Shown piece by piece: positions 28,530-37,677 of a stretch of DNA of 64,000 nt. Position 1 is the first letter of the stretch, and each line of letters starts with the position of its first letter. The translations under genes were made by a program, and so were the position numbers. The notes under the pieces are model-generated. The model was not told where the DNA came from. It did not search any database and was given only the letters and a program-made list of their open reading frames with translations. The DNA comes from 2-02-FULL-55-14 sp964581115 (GTDB lineage Bacteria > Bacteroidota > Ignavibacteria > UBA10030): NCBI GenBank assembly GCA_964581115.1, contig CAZOMY010000010.1, positions 1-64,000 on the forward strand, given 5' to 3'.

Positions 28530-30329
28530 TCAATACGTCAATCCGAAACCGAATGGGAACAACGGATCGGCTTTCGCGTCGCCGATATTGATCGGGATCT
28601 GGCCCATCGAGCGGGGCCATGAATGGGGCAGCTTTCCGTTCGGCGCGACCACACCGAACAGGACGTCCGTCACCCCTGCCCCCTCGGAACCCGGGAGCCA
28701 TGCCGCCACCAACGCGCTGCATTTTGGGAGGATCTCGTCGACGATCAACGGACGCCCCGACAGCAACACCACCACCGTCGGCACGCCGGTCGCATGAACG
28801 GCATCGATCACGGCGAGGTCTCGGGAATGCAGGCGAAGGTCGCTTCGGTCTCCGAACATCTCGGCGTACGGCTCTTCGCCCACAACGACGATAGCAACAT
28901 CGGCACTGTCGGCCCCCTTGCCGTCGGCCGAGTACGTCACGGTGGCGCCAAGGCCGACGCTTTGCTCGACGGCGTGCAGGATGGTCGTGCCGCCGGTCAG
29001 CCGGCGTCCCTCTCTACCCTGCCAGTCGATGGTCCATCCGCCGCACTGTCGTGCCATGTCATCGGCGGCACTGCCGGCCACGTGGATCTTTCCGGTCAGC
29101 TTCGAAAGCGGGAGGACCTTGTTCGCGTTCTTCAGCACGACGACCGACTTCTGGACGGCCGTGCGGGCCACGCGACGATGCGCTTTCGAACCCACGGACT
29201 CCAGACCCGCCTCCGTCGGCGCCTTCCGGTCGACAAGACCCATCTCCATTTTGACCGTCAGGATGCGGCGGACGGCGTCGTCGATGCGCGACATCGGAAC
29301 GGCACCTTTTTTGACGAGCTTCGTCAGTTCCGTGACAAACTCGATATAGTTGTTCGGTTTGTCAGGTCCATTCGGGATCATCACCATGTCGATTCCCGCG
29401 TTGATCGAGGAGGCGATCTGTTCGGGGTACGTGCCGGGAAGCTGATCGATGGCGGCCCAATCCGACACGATGAAACCCGAGAATCTCAGCTCGCCCTTCA
29501 ACACGTCGGTCATGAGGTACCGATGGCCGTGCAGCTTCGAGCCGTTCCAGCTGCTGTACGACGCCATGATCGAACGGGCTCCAGCCTTGATGGCATCGAT
29601 GTATCCTGGAAGATGGATCTTCCGCAGGGTGGCCTCGTCCATCTCGGTGTTCCCCTGGTCTTTGCCTCCTGTCGTCCCGCCGTCGCCGACATAATGCTTT
29701 ACGCAGGCAAGCGCCGATGTCGGCGCTGCAAGATCGGCGCCTTGCATGCCTCGGACATACGCAGCTCCCAGTTGCCGTACGAGTTCTGGGTCCTCTCCGA
29801 AACTCTCGTACGTCCGGCCCCACCGCTCATCTCGTGCCACCGCGACGCAGGGGGCAAAATCCCAATTGATGCCGGTGGCCAACATCTCGGCGGCCGTCAC
29901 GCGGGCGACCGCTTCCACGATGCCAGCATCGCGCGTCGCACCCAGGCCCACATTGTGCGGCATGATCACGGCATCCGTCAGATTGTTGTGGCCGTGGACG
30001 GCATCAACGCCAAGCACAAGCGGGATCTGCAGCCGGGTCTTCGAGGCCAGCGCCTGCAATTCTCCCGAGACGCGGAGCCAATGGGCGGCCGAAACCTCCG
30101 GTAGCTCGGTATTGCCCCCCCAGAGAACAGAACCGAGCGCATACGTCGTGACGTCCTCAAACCGCCCCTTGAGGGCATCGTAGTCGGCCTGCGTCATCTG
30201 GCCGACCTTCTCTTCCAGCGTCATGCGCTTCAGAAGTTCATCGACGCGCTGCGGGACCGATTGCGCGAGCGTGAGGCTGGATGTGCACGCGGCCATCAGA
30301 AAGGTCCGGCGAAGGATTCGATCGATCAT
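28530..30329 (-). CDS. GH3 beta-glucan exohydrolase-type glucosidase
   Basis: The 599-residue protein has a signal peptide (about 1-23) and two GH3 domains only. The nucleophile is Asp about 290 in FIVSDWAAID. The KHYVGDGGTTGGKDQGNT loop and GVDAVHGHNNL are typical of exo-1,3/1,4-beta-glucanases (ExoP and plant beta-glucan exohydrolase type). It has no fibronectin or sorting domain, so it is likely periplasmic. The ATG at 30329 has GGAG eight bases upstream, and the upstream open frame (to 30491) is not used. It lies between PorV and the symporter on the same strand. Confidence 0.93.
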   Translation of the reverse strand: MIDRILRRTFLMAACTSSLTLAQSVPQRVDELLKRMTLEEKVGQMTQADYDALKGRFEDVTTYALGSVLWGGNTELPEVSAAHWLRVSGELQALASKTRLQIPLVLGVDAVHGHNNLTDAVIMPHNVGLGATRDAGIVEAVARVTAAEMLATGINWDFAPCVAVARDERWGRTYESFGEDPELVRQLGAAYVRGMQGADLAAPTSALACVKHYVGDGGTTGGKDQGNTEMDEATLRKIHLPGYIDAIKAGARSIMASYSSWNGSKLHGHRYLMTDVLKGELRFSGFIVSDWAAIDQLPGTYPEQIASSINAGIDMVMIPNGPDKPNNYIEFVTELTKLVKKGAVPMSRIDDAVRRILTVKMEMGLVDRKAPTEAGLESVGSKAHRRVARTAVQKSVVVLKNANKVLPLSKLTGKIHVAGSAADDMARQCGGWTIDWQGREGRRLTGGTTILHAVEQSVGLGATVTYSADGKGADSADVAIVVVGEEPYAEMFGDRSDLRLHSRDLAVIDAVHATGVPTVVVLLSGRPLIVDEILPKCSALVAAWLPGSEGAGVTDVLFGVVAPNGKLPHSWPRSMGQIPINIGDAKADPLFPFGFGLTY

Positions 30330-30420
30330 GTGTGGCTCCGATTCGCTGATGACATCCGTAGACCCGGGTCGACCGTCAGGACGCCGGGAACCATGCGATA
30401 GTACTTCGGTCGTTCCGGCG

Positions 30421-31440
30421 TCAGAACTGCACGCCGAGGGTGATCTTCTGAACGCTGGCCAGGCGCGCAAAGTCCTGGTACGCGTAATCAAGGCTTAACC
30501 GCACATTGCCGATGACATACTGACGGACACCCAGGCCGAGCGCCAGGCCTTCCTCCGAGTCGGCAAGGAAGAGGGTCTTGTATCCTCCGCGTACATACAG
30601 CACGTCGTTGAACTGGAACTCGCCTCCGACATTCACGCTCTCGAAATCGTCGCTGGGGTGCTGTGCGTCGGCCGCGAGCGTCAGATGGCCCACCTCGCCC
30701 ATCGGCAGGTCGTAGGCCAAGCCGACGCGAAAGTTGAGAGGAAGCTCCCATTCCTCCGTGGCCAACTGGGCGGGGATACGGCCGTTGTTGCCCGAACCCG
30801 ACGGGTCCGGGTCATAGAGCACCAGCGCGTTGTTCCCCTGCATCTGTATCTTCGTCCCGAAGTTGGAGATCGACATGCCGAGCGTGAACCCTTCGAACGG
30901 CGTGCGGTATTTGACGCCAAGGTCGATGGCGAAGGCCGTCGCGCTCATCTTCCAGATCTTCTGGTGGACGAACTTCGGCGTGAACCCGATGGCGAATGCG
31001 TCCGTCAACTTGATGCCGTACGACAATCCCACGGCCAGGTCGGAGACCCCGAACACCTCTCCCGTCCCCTCCTGACGCTCGACGGTCGTCACCGCCATGT
31101 CGCCGATGTTCGACATCGTCACGCTGAAACCGACAACCCCGATCGGTCCGGCCGAGACCGTCGCACCGACGTAGTTGTAGGTGATATCGGCGATCCACGA
31201 AGTATTGTCGACCAGGAATCCAATGCCCTCGAGATCTGCAAGGCCGGCGGGGTTCCAGTAGAGGGCCGACGGGTCATTGACCACGGCCACGAACGCCCCG
31301 CCCATGGCCATGCCGCGGGCTCCCTGCGCGATCGAGAGGAAGGTCGCGGCGGTCGTGCCGCGCTTCGAGACATTCTGCCCCACGACGGTCGTGCCGACGG
31401 CGATGAGGCCCAAGAGCAATCCGAGAACGATCCGTTTCAT
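30421..31440 (-). CDS. PorV/PorQ-family outer membrane beta-barrel protein
   Basis: The 339-residue protein has a signal peptide (about 1-21) and a beta-barrel of the PorV/FadL-like family. The conserved GARGMAMGGAFVAVVNDPSA, then LYWNPAGLADL, is followed by alternating strands and a terminal aromatic strand ending GVQF. PorV proteins shuttle T9SS cargo from the translocon to the cell surface and bind the C-terminal sorting domains. It lies seven bases downstream of a T9SS-cargo-like gene, with GAGG six bases before its ATG. It may be a PorV dedicated to this locus. Confidence 0.88.
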   Translation of the reverse strand: MKRIVLGLLLGLIAVGTTVVGQNVSKRGTTAATFLSIAQGARGMAMGGAFVAVVNDPSALYWNPAGLADLEGIGFLVDNTSWIADITYNYVGATVSAGPIGVVGFSVTMSNIGDMAVTTVERQEGTGEVFGVSDLAVGLSYGIKLTDAFAIGFTPKFVHQKIWKMSATAFAIDLGVKYRTPFEGFTLGMSISNFGTKIQMQGNNALVLYDPDPSGSGNNGRIPAQLATEEWELPLNFRVGLAYDLPMGEVGHLTLAADAQHPSDDFESVNVGGEFQFNDVLYVRGGYKTLFLADSEEGLALGLGVRQYVIGNVRLSLDYAYQDFARLASVQKITLGVQF

Positions 31441-31447
31441 GTTCGCC

Positions 31448-34400
31448 TCACTTCACGATCGCGAATTTACCGACATGCTCGCCGACTCCGGGGGCTTCGA
31501 CGTGGTAGATGTACAGACCGTAGGCGACCTCCATCCCGTCGTCGGAGATGAGGTTCCAGGGCAACGATCCATCCATCGGCGACGAGTTTTTTCGAAGCGT
31601 CGCGACGAGTCCGCCGCTCACGGTGTAGATGCGCACCGTACATTGGGCCGGGAGGTTCTTGAACTCGATCTTGCGTTCGCCCCGCCCCGTCACATACAAC
31701 GTACGCCGCTCCCACGACGCGGTTGCGATGTAAGGGTTCGGCACGACCGCGATCCGGTCAAGGCCGTTTTTGGCGCCCTCAAGGTCGGTCCGCGAGCCGC
31801 GCGTCGTGAACTGGAACTCGTCTCCCGTCAGGAAAGGCCGGAGCGTCTTGATGAGATACCGGTCGTCCGGTTGAGGATAAAGCGTGTCGGCTCCGAACGG
31901 CCGGCCGTACGTCAGCTTCCACGTGAACTTGAAGTTCGACGGACTGACGAATTGCTCCAGCACCCGGATCGTGTCTCCAATGCTCAACGTGTTTGAACCG
32001 TCGATGTCGTGCACGATGAATTTCGACCGCCCGCCCGTCCACAGGTTGGTGACGGTGAAATTGACCGGCATCAGGGGATACTTCGACGCTGGTGCATTCA
32101 ACGCCGTCGTGTCGACCACATGGTCGAACCACTTGATCTCGTAATCGGTCGGCCATGCCACGGCCCGCGAGGTCACCGTCATGTCGCGCGCCACGCGCAT
32201 GAACAGGTTGCTGCGGCCGACCACCCATCCGGTCGCGGAGTCATTCAGCACCACGGCGGTGTCATTGGCCACCGACAGCACCATTCCGTCGAACGGCGGC
32301 GAGAACCGTCCGGCCCCGATGTTGGCACTATCCAGGCCCCGATACAGCGTGTCCGTCACCGTTCCGGTCGTTCGGAACAGATCATACGATCGTGTTCGGT
32401 AGGCAGGAACGGTCGAATCGGCCTTGAAGCGGACGGTATACCGAGCCCCGTCGATCACCTGGCTCGGGTCAAGGATGATCAGACCGAGCGAGCCAGTACC
32501 GAGGCCGGAGGTCACCCGTTGAAGATCCCCCTCTGCCGTCGGCGGCTGGTAGCCGGCGGCCGGTCCGTTGGGAGTCACGACCGCACAGTTGATATCGATG
32601 AACTTGAGCGAGCCGGCGAAATCCTCCGTGATGATCTTGGTGCACTCTGTCGGCTGCAGCCCTTTTGTGCCCCGGTTCGGATCACCGGTGTCATACGAGA
32701 CGAGGGCATAGTAGTAGCGAACGCCGTTCAGGACGGTCGTGTCGATGTAGGAGTGGACGAGACCGGTGTTGGAGCCCCGCCAGAAGCTCGCGCCGTTGAT
32801 CCCCACAGGGTCAGGTCCCGCGATGCTGTCGACGATGTCCCACTGAGCGATCGGCTTCCAGTACTTGCCGGATCCCTTGGAATCCGTGATGATCTTGATA
32901 TCGTTGAATTCCGCCTCCGTACTCCGGTACAGAAGATACCCCTCGAAATCCCTCTTATAGCCCTTCGAAGGGTCGCTCGGATCCTGGAGACCCATGAAGC
33001 GGTCCACGGAGCGTTCCGCCGTGTTGTCCCAGTAGAGGAACACGCGGCCATTCCCCGGTACGGCGGTCAAGCGCGGCGTGAAGGGCGGCTTGGAGAAGTT
33101 GTAATTGGCGTTATAGATCTCCTGGACCGTTTCCTTGTTGAAGATCAGGTCATCGAGGTTCTCGCCGAGAGCGAGAGCCATGGAGAAGCGCTCCCGCCTC
33201 CCTTGCCGGAGCGGGAACGGCCCCGACGAAAAGGTCATGCTGATGTTCGTGTTGGCAATGGCCGTGTCACGGAATCCGCTGTTCATCTTCTGCCAGATGA
33301 TCTCGTCATTCTTCGGCCAGCCGCCCGACGGTCCCTTGTCGGCCAACGCCCAGATCGCCGCCGAAGAGAGACCGATCTGGTCCGACTCATCCTTGTCCGT
33401 CTGATCGAAGTTCGGTTCGCCCGTCGTCGGAACGCCGTCTCCCTCCCCCGGATCCGGCCCGGAGTACTGCAGGTCGGTCGGACCGACGCCGTCCCGTCCC
33501 AGGTCGTCGTTCAGCGGCTCACCGGGATCCCATGTTCCGCTGGCATTCAGATCGGTGAAGGACACCCAGTCGTTGTCATTGTCAAGGAGGTCGTCGCGGC
33601 GTTCGTCGATCATGCCGTCTTCGTCGTCGTCGAGCCCGTTCAGGGCATTGCCGGGGCTCTCGAGGTAGGCGTAGCCGACGTAGCCCGTTTTCCAGTTGTC
33701 GGGCACCCCCATGCCGCTGGTATTCCATGCGTAGGCCAGGTCCAAGAGCGAGTTGTACCGTGCGCTGTTGCCTGATGCGCTCGGTCCGCCCACACCGGGG
33801 TCGGTGTAGAAGCCGAAGCAGGTCGAATCGTAGTCCCAATCGGAGATGTTGACGATGTCGTAGTGCCAGAAGATGATGTCCTCCGCCAGAACGTGCGACC
33901 ACTGAAAGCCGCGCACTTCGACGCGGAATCCGAGACCTCCGCGGGCGGAATCGCCGGCGACCGGATAGTAGAGGAATGGCGGCCGCGTGAACTCACGGTC
34001 TTTCGAGTCGTCCATGACGAAGAAGGTCTCCAGGTCGGAGTTCGTCACGCCCCGTCCGAAGTAGCCGTACCAATGACCGTTCCATGATGGGTCAAGGCCA
34101 AGCGCCGACGGCCAGAACCGAGGGAACGTGGACGTGTCGCGGTTGACGGCCGGGGTGGGCGTGGGTCGACGGCTGGGGTTGTCGTATCCCGGCACCGGCT
34201 GCAAGACCCACTCCATGCCCGTAACCGGGTCTCGATCGACCTCCTCGCGGTATGCCGACAGAATGGGAGAGATGATGTTCCCGTTGCCGGGAGCGATCGT
34301 GCGCGCACCGATGAGAACGGCGACGCCGTCCATGTACGAGTGATTCGTCCCCTTGGGCCACACCACCGACGGCTGGAAATTCCATTTAGCCACTTCGCCG

Positions 34401-34876
34401 TGGTTGTAGAACAACGTCGAGATGAGGTTGCCGTTCATGACCCCCTCTCGACGGGCCGTCACATCGCCCAGCCGGTCTGCGCGGTAGACGATCGTGCTCG
34501 GGTCGAGCACGACATCGCCAAAGGCCGTCACCCGCACCGGTCGCGGAACCGTCGAGGAATTGCTCGTGAACGTGACGGACGCGGTGTCCAGACCGGCTTT
34601 GCGCGGACGCCAGGTCATCGTCACCTGAAAGGAGTCTCCCGGCGCGATGACGGCGAGAGCGGGACCGAGCTTGAGGGCGAAGTTCGATGAAGCCGCTGCG
34701 GAGATGGTCAGCAGACCCGAACCGGTATTCTTCACGAACAGCTGGGTCGAGGCGATCGGCTGACCCACCCTCACGCTCCCGAGATGGAGGGAATCGGAGT
34801 TCGGCGTCAGGACGGGTTGTGCCACGGCGGACGTCGCGCCGGCAAGGAGGAGTGCGCACACATGCGTTCGGATCAC
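31448..34876 (-). CDS. Large secreted protein with ASPM/SPD-2/Hydin-type and T9SS-like domains
   Basis: The 1142-residue protein has a signal peptide (IRTHVCALLLAGATSAVAQ). An Ig-like domain of the ASPM/SPD-2/Hydin type comes first (about 25-125: LHLGSVRVGQPIASTQLFV). A long middle region has acidic repeats that look calcium-binding (GLDDDEDGMIDERRDD near 430). The C-terminus is FlgD/T9SS-like: VVPNPYIATASWE, VTGRGERKIEFKNLPAQ, ending EHVGKFAIVK. Its function is unknown. It sits between TonB receptor and PorV genes, a common order in this bacterial group. GTG at 34876 is preferred because CAGGAG lies seven bases upstream and the TonB gene ends 22 bases before. An ATG at 34894 is possible. Confidence 0.78.
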   Translation of the reverse strand: MIRTHVCALLLAGATSAVAQPVLTPNSDSLHLGSVRVGQPIASTQLFVKNTGSGLLTISAAASSNFALKLGPALAVIAPGDSFQVTMTWRPRKAGLDTASVTFTSNSSTVPRPVRVTAFGDVVLDPSTIVYRADRLGDVTARREGVMNGNLISTLFYNHGEVAKWNFQPSVVWPKGTNHSYMDGVAVLIGARTIAPGNGNIISPILSAYREEVDRDPVTGMEWVLQPVPGYDNPSRRPTPTPAVNRDTSTFPRFWPSALGLDPSWNGHWYGYFGRGVTNSDLETFFVMDDSKDREFTRPPFLYYPVAGDSARGGLGFRVEVRGFQWSHVLAEDIIFWHYDIVNISDWDYDSTCFGFYTDPGVGGPSASGNSARYNSLLDLAYAWNTSGMGVPDNWKTGYVGYAYLESPGNALNGLDDDEDGMIDERRDDLLDNDNDWVSFTDLNASGTWDPGEPLNDDLGRDGVGPTDLQYSGPDPGEGDGVPTTGEPNFDQTDKDESDQIGLSSAAIWALADKGPSGGWPKNDEIIWQKMNSGFRDTAIANTNISMTFSSGPFPLRQGRRERFSMALALGENLDDLIFNKETVQEIYNANYNFSKPPFTPRLTAVPGNGRVFLYWDNTAERSVDRFMGLQDPSDPSKGYKRDFEGYLLYRSTEAEFNDIKIITDSKGSGKYWKPIAQWDIVDSIAGPDPVGINGASFWRGSNTGLVHSYIDTTVLNGVRYYYALVSYDTGDPNRGTKGLQPTECTKIITEDFAGSLKFIDINCAVVTPNGPAAGYQPPTAEGDLQRVTSGLGTGSLGLIILDPSQVIDGARYTVRFKADSTVPAYRTRSYDLFRTTGTVTDTLYRGLDSANIGAGRFSPPFDGMVLSVANDTAVVLNDSATGWVVGRSNLFMRVARDMTVTSRAVAWPTDYEIKWFDHVVDTTALNAPASKYPLMPVNFTVTNLWTGGRSKFIVHDIDGSNTLSIGDTIRVLEQFVSPSNFKFTWKLTYGRPFGADTLYPQPDDRYLIKTLRPFLTGDEFQFTTRGSRTDLEGAKNGLDRIAVVPNPYIATASWERRTLYVTGRGERKIEFKNLPAQCTVRIYTVSGGLVATLRKNSSPMDGSLPWNLISDDGMEVAYGLYIYHVEAPGVGEHVGKFAIVK

Positions 34877-34898
34877 GGTCAGCTCCTGGACCATCTTC

Positions 34899-37622
34899 TC
34901 AGAAATTCCACGTGACACCCAACCGTACCTGGCGCGGTGCCGAGAACGAGGCTGGGTTGTTGACATACTCGTCGATCGTGTTCAGGCCGATGATCCGGCC
35001 TGCGAGGTACGTGTAAAGGTCGATATTCGCTCGTCCGCTGGCGGTATTGACGCCGTACTCGTTCTTCGTGTCGAGCAGGTTGTACACGAGCGCGAACACG
35101 GTGAGATCCACCGGGCCGAACGAGATGGTCTTTTCAGCCCGTAGGTCGACGTTGAAGGTCGTCGGTCGGGTGCCGCCGTTCTCGAAACGGAGGCCGTTCG
35201 ACACGCGTACATCTTCGGTGTATGGGAAGCCATTCCCGTACTGTGCGATCAGGCCGACGTTCCAGTCGCCCGGGTCGCCCACCGTCACCGAGACGTTCAG
35301 CGTCGAACGCTGGTCCCAGTCGAGCGGCACGACCTTCTTGTTGGTTTCGGTGGGCGGATCGGTCTGGTTGTTGTAGTACACGGCATACGGGTCGGAAGCG
35401 TTCCCCTCGGCGATCTGATAGGTGTAATCGGCCCGTACACTGAAGCCGCCGATGAAACGCCGCTCGAGGCTCAGGATGAACCCCTTCACGTTCGCATAGT
35501 CTCGATTGATGAAACGCGAGAACCGGAAGCCTTCGTAGGTGCTCAGGATCTCCATCCCGAGCAGATTGCGGATGTCCCGATAGTAGATGGTGAAATCGAG
35601 ACCCAACTGACCGAAGAGCACCTGCTGCAATCCGAGTTCGTACATCACCGTTCGCTGCGCTTCGAGGTCCGGATTGCCGAGAATGCTCGAAAGGTTGTCG
35701 CCCTGGTTGACGAGATAGTTGGAGTTCAGGTAGAGGTTCTCGAAACTCGGGATCTGGAAGAAGTGCCCATACGAGAAGTGGATGATCCCTTCGTCGGTGA
35801 TCGGGAACGATACACCGAGCCGTGGACTCACCTGGACCTTCGGCGTCGTCTCTTTGACACGACCGGCGTTCGGAAACTCCGGGTTCCCCGACGGGTTACG
35901 CAGGTCGAGTGGATACGACGCGTTCGGGTTGAAATAGTCCACCCTCACACCTGCATTGATGATCATGATATCGAATTCGATCTTATCCTGCGCGTAGGCG
36001 GAGAATTCGTACGGCTCCTTGAAGTAGAGCGTGTGGCCCGACGTGCCGACATCCGGATAGCCGATCTCAAAGAGGAGGGCCCCGGTACTGTCCGTCAGCA
36101 CGGTGTTTCGGTTCAGGATCGTCTTCCAGTGGTTGTAGATCTCGTGCATGCGTCCCTCGATGCCGATACCGATCTTGTGGTGGGCATCGAGCTGGGACGA
36201 AAGCGACCACTGACCGATCCACGACCGGGTGTGACGGTCGTAGCGGTCGGAGGCCTGTCCGCCTGAACGGAAGGTGTAGTTCGAAATGGGCGTTCCCTGC
36301 GAGGGGTCGACATACCGGGGGTCGAACTCGTCCTCGTACACATAACCCTTGTAGTCGAACTGATTGTACGATGCCTTGAAGGTCTGGTAGGTATTCGCCG
36401 TCGGAGAATGGGTGACCTGGAATGACGAGACCCAGTTCGTCCGGTAGTGGTTCATGATGCCGTCGGGCGTTCGGGAGAATCCATGATCATAGTACTTGTT
36501 CCAGTGGTCCTCCCACAGCAGACTCCCGCTGAACTTCAGATACCCCAGGCTGTACGAAAGCTTCCCGTTCGCCGTGGTGCGCTTCGTGGGATTCATCGGG
36601 ACATACGCACCGTCTCCGGAGTGAGGGATGATATAGACCGGATCGCCGTTCGGCAACAGGATCGCATTGCCGATCGGGTCGCGCAGCTGGTACGGCGAAC
36701 GGTCCGATGTTCGGAACACACGACGGCCGTACAAGTAGCCGTCGTCCTGGTATGCGCGCAGGCTGCCGAAGAACGAGAATCCGCCGGCGATCGGGCCGCT
36801 CAGGCTTCCCTGAATGTTGGCCGTCCGGAACGGATCGACCTGTATCAGGTTCATGTAGGTGGAATGGTGCGACGTGATGTAGTCGCCCGCATACATCGAC
36901 AGGGAGCCGTGGAAATCCGAGGCCCCCTCCTGTGTGACGATATTCACGACGCCCGACATTGCCTGGCCGTACTCCGCGTTGAAGGTGCCGCTGATGACCT
37001 CCATTTCGCGGATCGTCGTATTGTCGACCTCGACGCTCATGCGGCCGTTGAACGGGTCGACCACCGAGACGCCGTCGATGAGGTACGCCACTTCGTTCGA
37101 CCGACCGCCGCGGAAATGGCCGCCGACGACACCCGCCTGAATGTTGACCACCTGGCTCAGGTTCTCCGTCGGGATGCGCTTGAGGTCGTCCGCCGAGAGT
37201 GTCACAGAGCTCGACGTCAGGTCCTTCTGGACCAGCGGCCGCTCGGCTCGGACGATGACCTCCTGTCCTTCGATCGCTTCCGCCTGTAACTTGGCGTCGA
37301 CGCGGGTGGTCTGGTCGATACGTACCTGCACATTCGTCACCGTCGTCCGGCGATAGCCGACGTAGCTCACCACCACTTGATACACCCCGGGAGGGATGTT
37401 GTTGATCGTGTAATGTCCGTCGACGTCGGTCGTCGTTCCCAGGGTCGTACCGACCAGCAGAACATTCGCACCGACGAGCGGCTCGCCCGTCGTGTCGTCG
37501 GTGATCGTGCCGGCGATCTTACCGGTCGTGCCGCCCAACACCAGGGCGGGTATCAGCAGGAGCATCCACAGCAGACCGGCGGCGCGGCCGCCGCGCTCGA
37601 AGTGGCGTCGGAAGGGATTCAT
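34899..37622 (-). CDS. TonB-dependent receptor with carboxypeptidase-like N-domain
   Basis: The 907-residue protein has a signal peptide (about 1-31). A carboxypeptidase-regulatory-like domain (about 35-120, ITDDTTGEPLVGANVLLVGT) is followed by a plug (about 120-250, FRGGRSNEVAYLIDGVSVVD then TFNAEYGQAMSGVVNIVTQ) and a 22-strand barrel ending RLGVTWNF. It imports a ligand across the outer membrane using TonB energy, perhaps beta-gluco-oligosaccharides given the locus. It is not paired with a SusD lipoprotein. It begins 19 bases after a terminator-like hairpin, so part of its expression may come from read-through. Confidence 0.92.
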   Translation of the reverse strand: MNPFRRHFERGGRAAGLLWMLLLIPALVLGGTTGKIAGTITDDTTGEPLVGANVLLVGTTLGTTTDVDGHYTINNIPPGVYQVVVSYVGYRRTTVTNVQVRIDQTTRVDAKLQAEAIEGQEVIVRAERPLVQKDLTSSSVTLSADDLKRIPTENLSQVVNIQAGVVGGHFRGGRSNEVAYLIDGVSVVDPFNGRMSVEVDNTTIREMEVISGTFNAEYGQAMSGVVNIVTQEGASDFHGSLSMYAGDYITSHHSTYMNLIQVDPFRTANIQGSLSGPIAGGFSFFGSLRAYQDDGYLYGRRVFRTSDRSPYQLRDPIGNAILLPNGDPVYIIPHSGDGAYVPMNPTKRTTANGKLSYSLGYLKFSGSLLWEDHWNKYYDHGFSRTPDGIMNHYRTNWVSSFQVTHSPTANTYQTFKASYNQFDYKGYVYEDEFDPRYVDPSQGTPISNYTFRSGGQASDRYDRHTRSWIGQWSLSSQLDAHHKIGIGIEGRMHEIYNHWKTILNRNTVLTDSTGALLFEIGYPDVGTSGHTLYFKEPYEFSAYAQDKIEFDIMIINAGVRVDYFNPNASYPLDLRNPSGNPEFPNAGRVKETTPKVQVSPRLGVSFPITDEGIIHFSYGHFFQIPSFENLYLNSNYLVNQGDNLSSILGNPDLEAQRTVMYELGLQQVLFGQLGLDFTIYYRDIRNLLGMEILSTYEGFRFSRFINRDYANVKGFILSLERRFIGGFSVRADYTYQIAEGNASDPYAVYYNNQTDPPTETNKKVVPLDWDQRSTLNVSVTVGDPGDWNVGLIAQYGNGFPYTEDVRVSNGLRFENGGTRPTTFNVDLRAEKTISFGPVDLTVFALVYNLLDTKNEYGVNTASGRANIDLYTYLAGRIIGLNTIDEYVNNPASFSAPRQVRLGVTWNF

Positions 37623-37627
37623 AGGAT

Positions 37628-37668
37628 CGGCGGAGAAAAGAAAGGGGCGCACCGGGGTGCGCCCCTTT
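37628..37668 (-). terminator. Strong terminator between the CBM9-type and TonB genes
   Basis: A perfect 13-bp inverted repeat AAAGGGGCGCACC / GGTGCGCCCCTTT (37641-37653, 37656-37668) is followed on the - strand by TTCTTTTCT. The hairpin begins 10 bases after the upstream stop codon and its T-rich tail reaches to within 6 bases of the TonB start. Confidence 0.88.
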
Positions 37669-37677
37669 CCGGGTTGG

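Noticed and set aside
32009..33775. A 588-codon + strand frame
   Set aside because: It is antisense to the 1142-residue secreted protein, which has a signal peptide and T9SS-like end.
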